Shown here: piece after piece, positions 5,234 through 6,480 of the stretch
How the letters are laid out: every line of letters begins with the position of its first letter
How positions within the stretch are numbered: the first letter of the stretch is position 1
Assembly (NCBI GenBank): GCA_025356615.1
Contig: JANXSH010000620.1
Location: 1-6,480, forward strand
Length of the DNA stretch: 6,480 bases
Direction: 5' to 3'
Origin: Planctomycetia bacterium
GTDB lineage: Bacteria > Planctomycetota > Planctomycetia > Gemmatales > Gemmataceae
Notes under the pieces: model-generated
What the model saw: the letters and a program-made list of their open reading frames with translations, nothing else
What the model was told of the DNA's origin: nothing
Database searches by the model: none
Position numbers and translations under genes: made by a program

Positions 5234-6145
5234 TCACGAGGCCGCCAACTCGAGACGCATCGAGCCGTGTATCCCGCGCGGGAAGATGCGGACGCTCTCG
5301 CCCGTGCGCGGGGTCTCCTGGGCGCCCCGCAACGCCTGGATGAAGGCCTTGCAACTGGGCCAGCGTGCGCTGGGATGGGGGTGAAGCGCCCGTGCGAGGA
5401 CCAGAACTTCTTTATCGCGCATCTTCGCGAGATCGACGGGGATTCCCGCCGGGGGTCCATTCCCCTGCTCGCTTCCGAAGAAGGGGCGGTCGCCCATCAC
5501 CATCTTGCAGAACGTCACCGCCAGGGCGTATTGGTCCGTGCCGGGGGCGGCGGCCCCGTTGAAGAGTTCGGGCGCGGCGTAAGGGTACGTCCCTTTCCAT
5601 CCGCGGTGCATGTGCCAGCCGGAGCCGGCACAGAGGCCGAAGTCCGCCACCTTGAGTCGGTGTCCGACCAGGAGCAAGTTGCTGGGCTTGACATCGCAGT
5701 GTTGCAATCCGCGACTCCCCGTGGAGTTGGTCAACTTCGCGGTCCCGAGGAAGTCGAGGGCGGAGGCGGCCTGGTCCAACAGGTCGAGGGCGTGGTCCGG
5801 AGGCATGTTACCGTTGGTCTTCTCGCTGTAGCTACGGTGCAGGTCGTCCAGACTGCCGTCGGCCAACTCCATCATCAGGATGAGGTACTTACCCCAGGAG
5901 TGGACGCCAGTAAGCGGGATGATGTGGGGGTGGTTCAGCCCCGTGAGCGATCGCAGGAGTTTGACCTCGCCCGCGATCATGCCGGGCGAGTGCTTGCGGC
6001 AGTCGAGGAATTTGAAGGCAAGTTTTTTCCCCTCGGCGGATTGCGCCTCCCACACCTCGCTCGATGCGCCAGCTCCCAGGAGGTGGGTCAGCGTGTAGCC
6101 GGGGACAGGTTTCGCACCCGCTTCGATAGTCACGAACCACCTCAT
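5234..6145 (-). CDS. Serine/threonine protein kinase, kinase domain only
   Basis: A 303-residue Hanks-type kinase that phosphorylates Ser/Thr on unknown targets. Landmarks in order: glycine loop LLGAGASSEVW (about 22-32), ATP-binding Lys45 (LAFKFL), helix-C Glu60 (IAGEVKLL), hinge LMMELADGSL, catalytic loop HCDVKPSNLLL with Asp151, Lys153 and Asn156, D-F-G at 168-170, A-P-E at 191-193, Asp204 (GTDQYALA) and Arg261 (SARW). All catalytic residues are present, so it should be active. The loop has Cys where most kinases have Arg before Asp151, a non-RD form that often does not need activation-loop phosphorylation. There is no membrane helix and no sensor or PASTA domain, only a tail of about 30 residues, so it is probably soluble. 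The frame runs open to 6397, but that part encodes a repeat; the family homology begins just after ATG 6145. No ribosome binding site is seen, so the start is the likeliest guess. Confidence 0.95.
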   Translation of the reverse strand: MRWFVTIEAGAKPVPGYTLTHLLGAGASSEVWEAQSAEGKKLAFKFLDCRKHSPGMIAGEVKLLRSLTGLNHPHIIPLTGVHSWGKYLILMMELADGSLDDLHRSYSEKTNGNMPPDHALDLLDQAASALDFLGTAKLTNSTGSRGLQHCDVKPSNLLLVGHRLKVADFGLCAGSGWHMHRGWKGTYPYAAPELFNGAAAPGTDQYALAVTFCKMVMGDRPFFGSEQGNGPPAGIPVDLAKMRDKEVLVLARALHPHPSARWPSCKAFIQALRGAQETPRTGESVRIFPRGIHGSMRLELAAS

Positions 6146-6480
6146 GCGCAAAAGAAAGTAAGCCGCCCTCTTCGTTTCCGAAATCGGGAAGAGGAGAACC
6201 TGCCCGAAGGACGACGCGAGATCGTGCAAGCATAGGTCGTGGCTGGGCCAGGTCAAATCTCGGCAGGCGAATTCATCCCTCGGGTGACTCGCTTCGCTCG
6301 GGTGACAAGGTGAGTCGGTGACACGGTGACAAGGTGACAAGGCAGAAGACATGGGGTTCATTCGCTCCCTTGTCAGGCGGATTTTGACCCTCAACATTGG
6401 CGGGATCGAGGTGAGCTTGAACCGGTGAGTAGTGGCCGAGGAGCGGCGTGGTTTATTTCGTCGGGCGTCAGAAGTTGGGT
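6146..6480. other. Region upstream of the kinase gene, no supported gene
   Basis: About 335 bp. It should hold the kinase promoter, but no convincing -35/-10 pair is seen. It contains the period-8 repeat at 6301-6340. A 29-codon minus-strand frame ending at TGA 6393-6391 is open to the right edge and could be the tail of an outside gene, but it is too short to judge. Confidence 0.5.
6301..6340. repeat. Five tandem copies of an 8-bp unit, consensus GGTGACAA
   Basis: Units begin at 6301, 6309, 6317, 6325 and 6333: GGTGACAA, GGTGAGTC, GGTGACAC, GGTGACAA, GGTGACAA. A further GGTGACTC lies at 6283-6290 within a 10-bp direct repeat CTCGGGTGAC (6279-6288 and 6297-6306). Similar TTGTCACC/GTGTCACC strings between genes are, from memory, common in planctomycete genomes. 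Translated on the minus strand it gives the SPCHRVTDSPCH-like string in the spurious kinase extension. Confidence 0.85.

Noticed and set aside
5267..6235. 322-codon plus-strand frame across the kinase gene
   Set aside because: It is a mirror of the kinase coding strand in high-GC DNA; its translation has no domain pattern while the minus strand carries every kinase motif.
6279..6340. Possible CRISPR array
   Set aside because: The 8-bp units are contiguous with no unique spacers of 25-40 bp and no cas genes nearby.
6146..6397. 84-codon extension at the N-terminus of the kinase frame
   Set aside because: It includes the tandem repeat translated as SPCHRVTDSPCH-like sequence and no conserved domain; the kinase homology begins after ATG 6145.
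6351..6428. 25-codon plus-strand frame starting MGFIRSLVRR
   Set aside because: No ribosome binding site, next to low-complexity repeat, and of a length expected by chance.
6391..6480. 29-codon minus-strand frame open to the right edge
   Set aside because: Could be the tail of an outside gene, but it is too short and shows no domain; not supportable.

Overview
The window looks like chromosomal DNA of a GC-rich planctomycete, most likely of the Gemmata type. This rests on recognition, not on a search. The clues are a short serine/threonine kinase with the H-C-D-x-K-P catalytic loop often seen in that group, an uncharacterised enolase-superfamily enzyme of a kind common in planctomycetes, a stand-alone SecD-like periplasmic domain, and a GGTGACAA-type tandem repeat between genes.

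Left half (1-3174, all minus strand, transcribed right to left). First comes panD (aspartate decarboxylase). Its stop codon overlaps, as ATGA, the start of a 23-codon remnant of an enolase-superfamily gene. A pair of less familiar genes follows: an 83-residue protein of unknown function and a 297-residue protein ending in a HEPN-like domain with an R-x4-H motif. After these lies a complete enolase-superfamily dehydratase/racemase gene, then an open reading frame running off the left edge. The remnant and the start of the intact enzyme gene share a direct repeat of about 53 bp (45/53 identical by hand alignment) with the HEPN pair between the copies. An ancestral panD-enolase operon may have been split by a duplication or insertion that carried the HEPN pair.

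Middle (3175-5233). A 135-bp divergent intergenic region separates panD from a plus-strand gene for a membrane-anchored SecD-P1-like protein, started from GTG behind a strong ribosome binding site. A LutC/LUD-domain protein follows after 151 bp with no LutA or LutB partner in view.

Right end (5234-6480). A minus-strand protein kinase gene converges on lutC with no base between the two stop codons. Upstream of the kinase is about 335 bp without a supported gene, containing a period-8 tandem repeat.

The panD, LutC and enolase enzymes suggest housekeeping or carbon metabolism. The HEPN pair is the one element that looks accessory and is the best candidate for something undescribed. No tRNA, rRNA, CRISPR array, transposase or convincing intrinsic terminator was seen.
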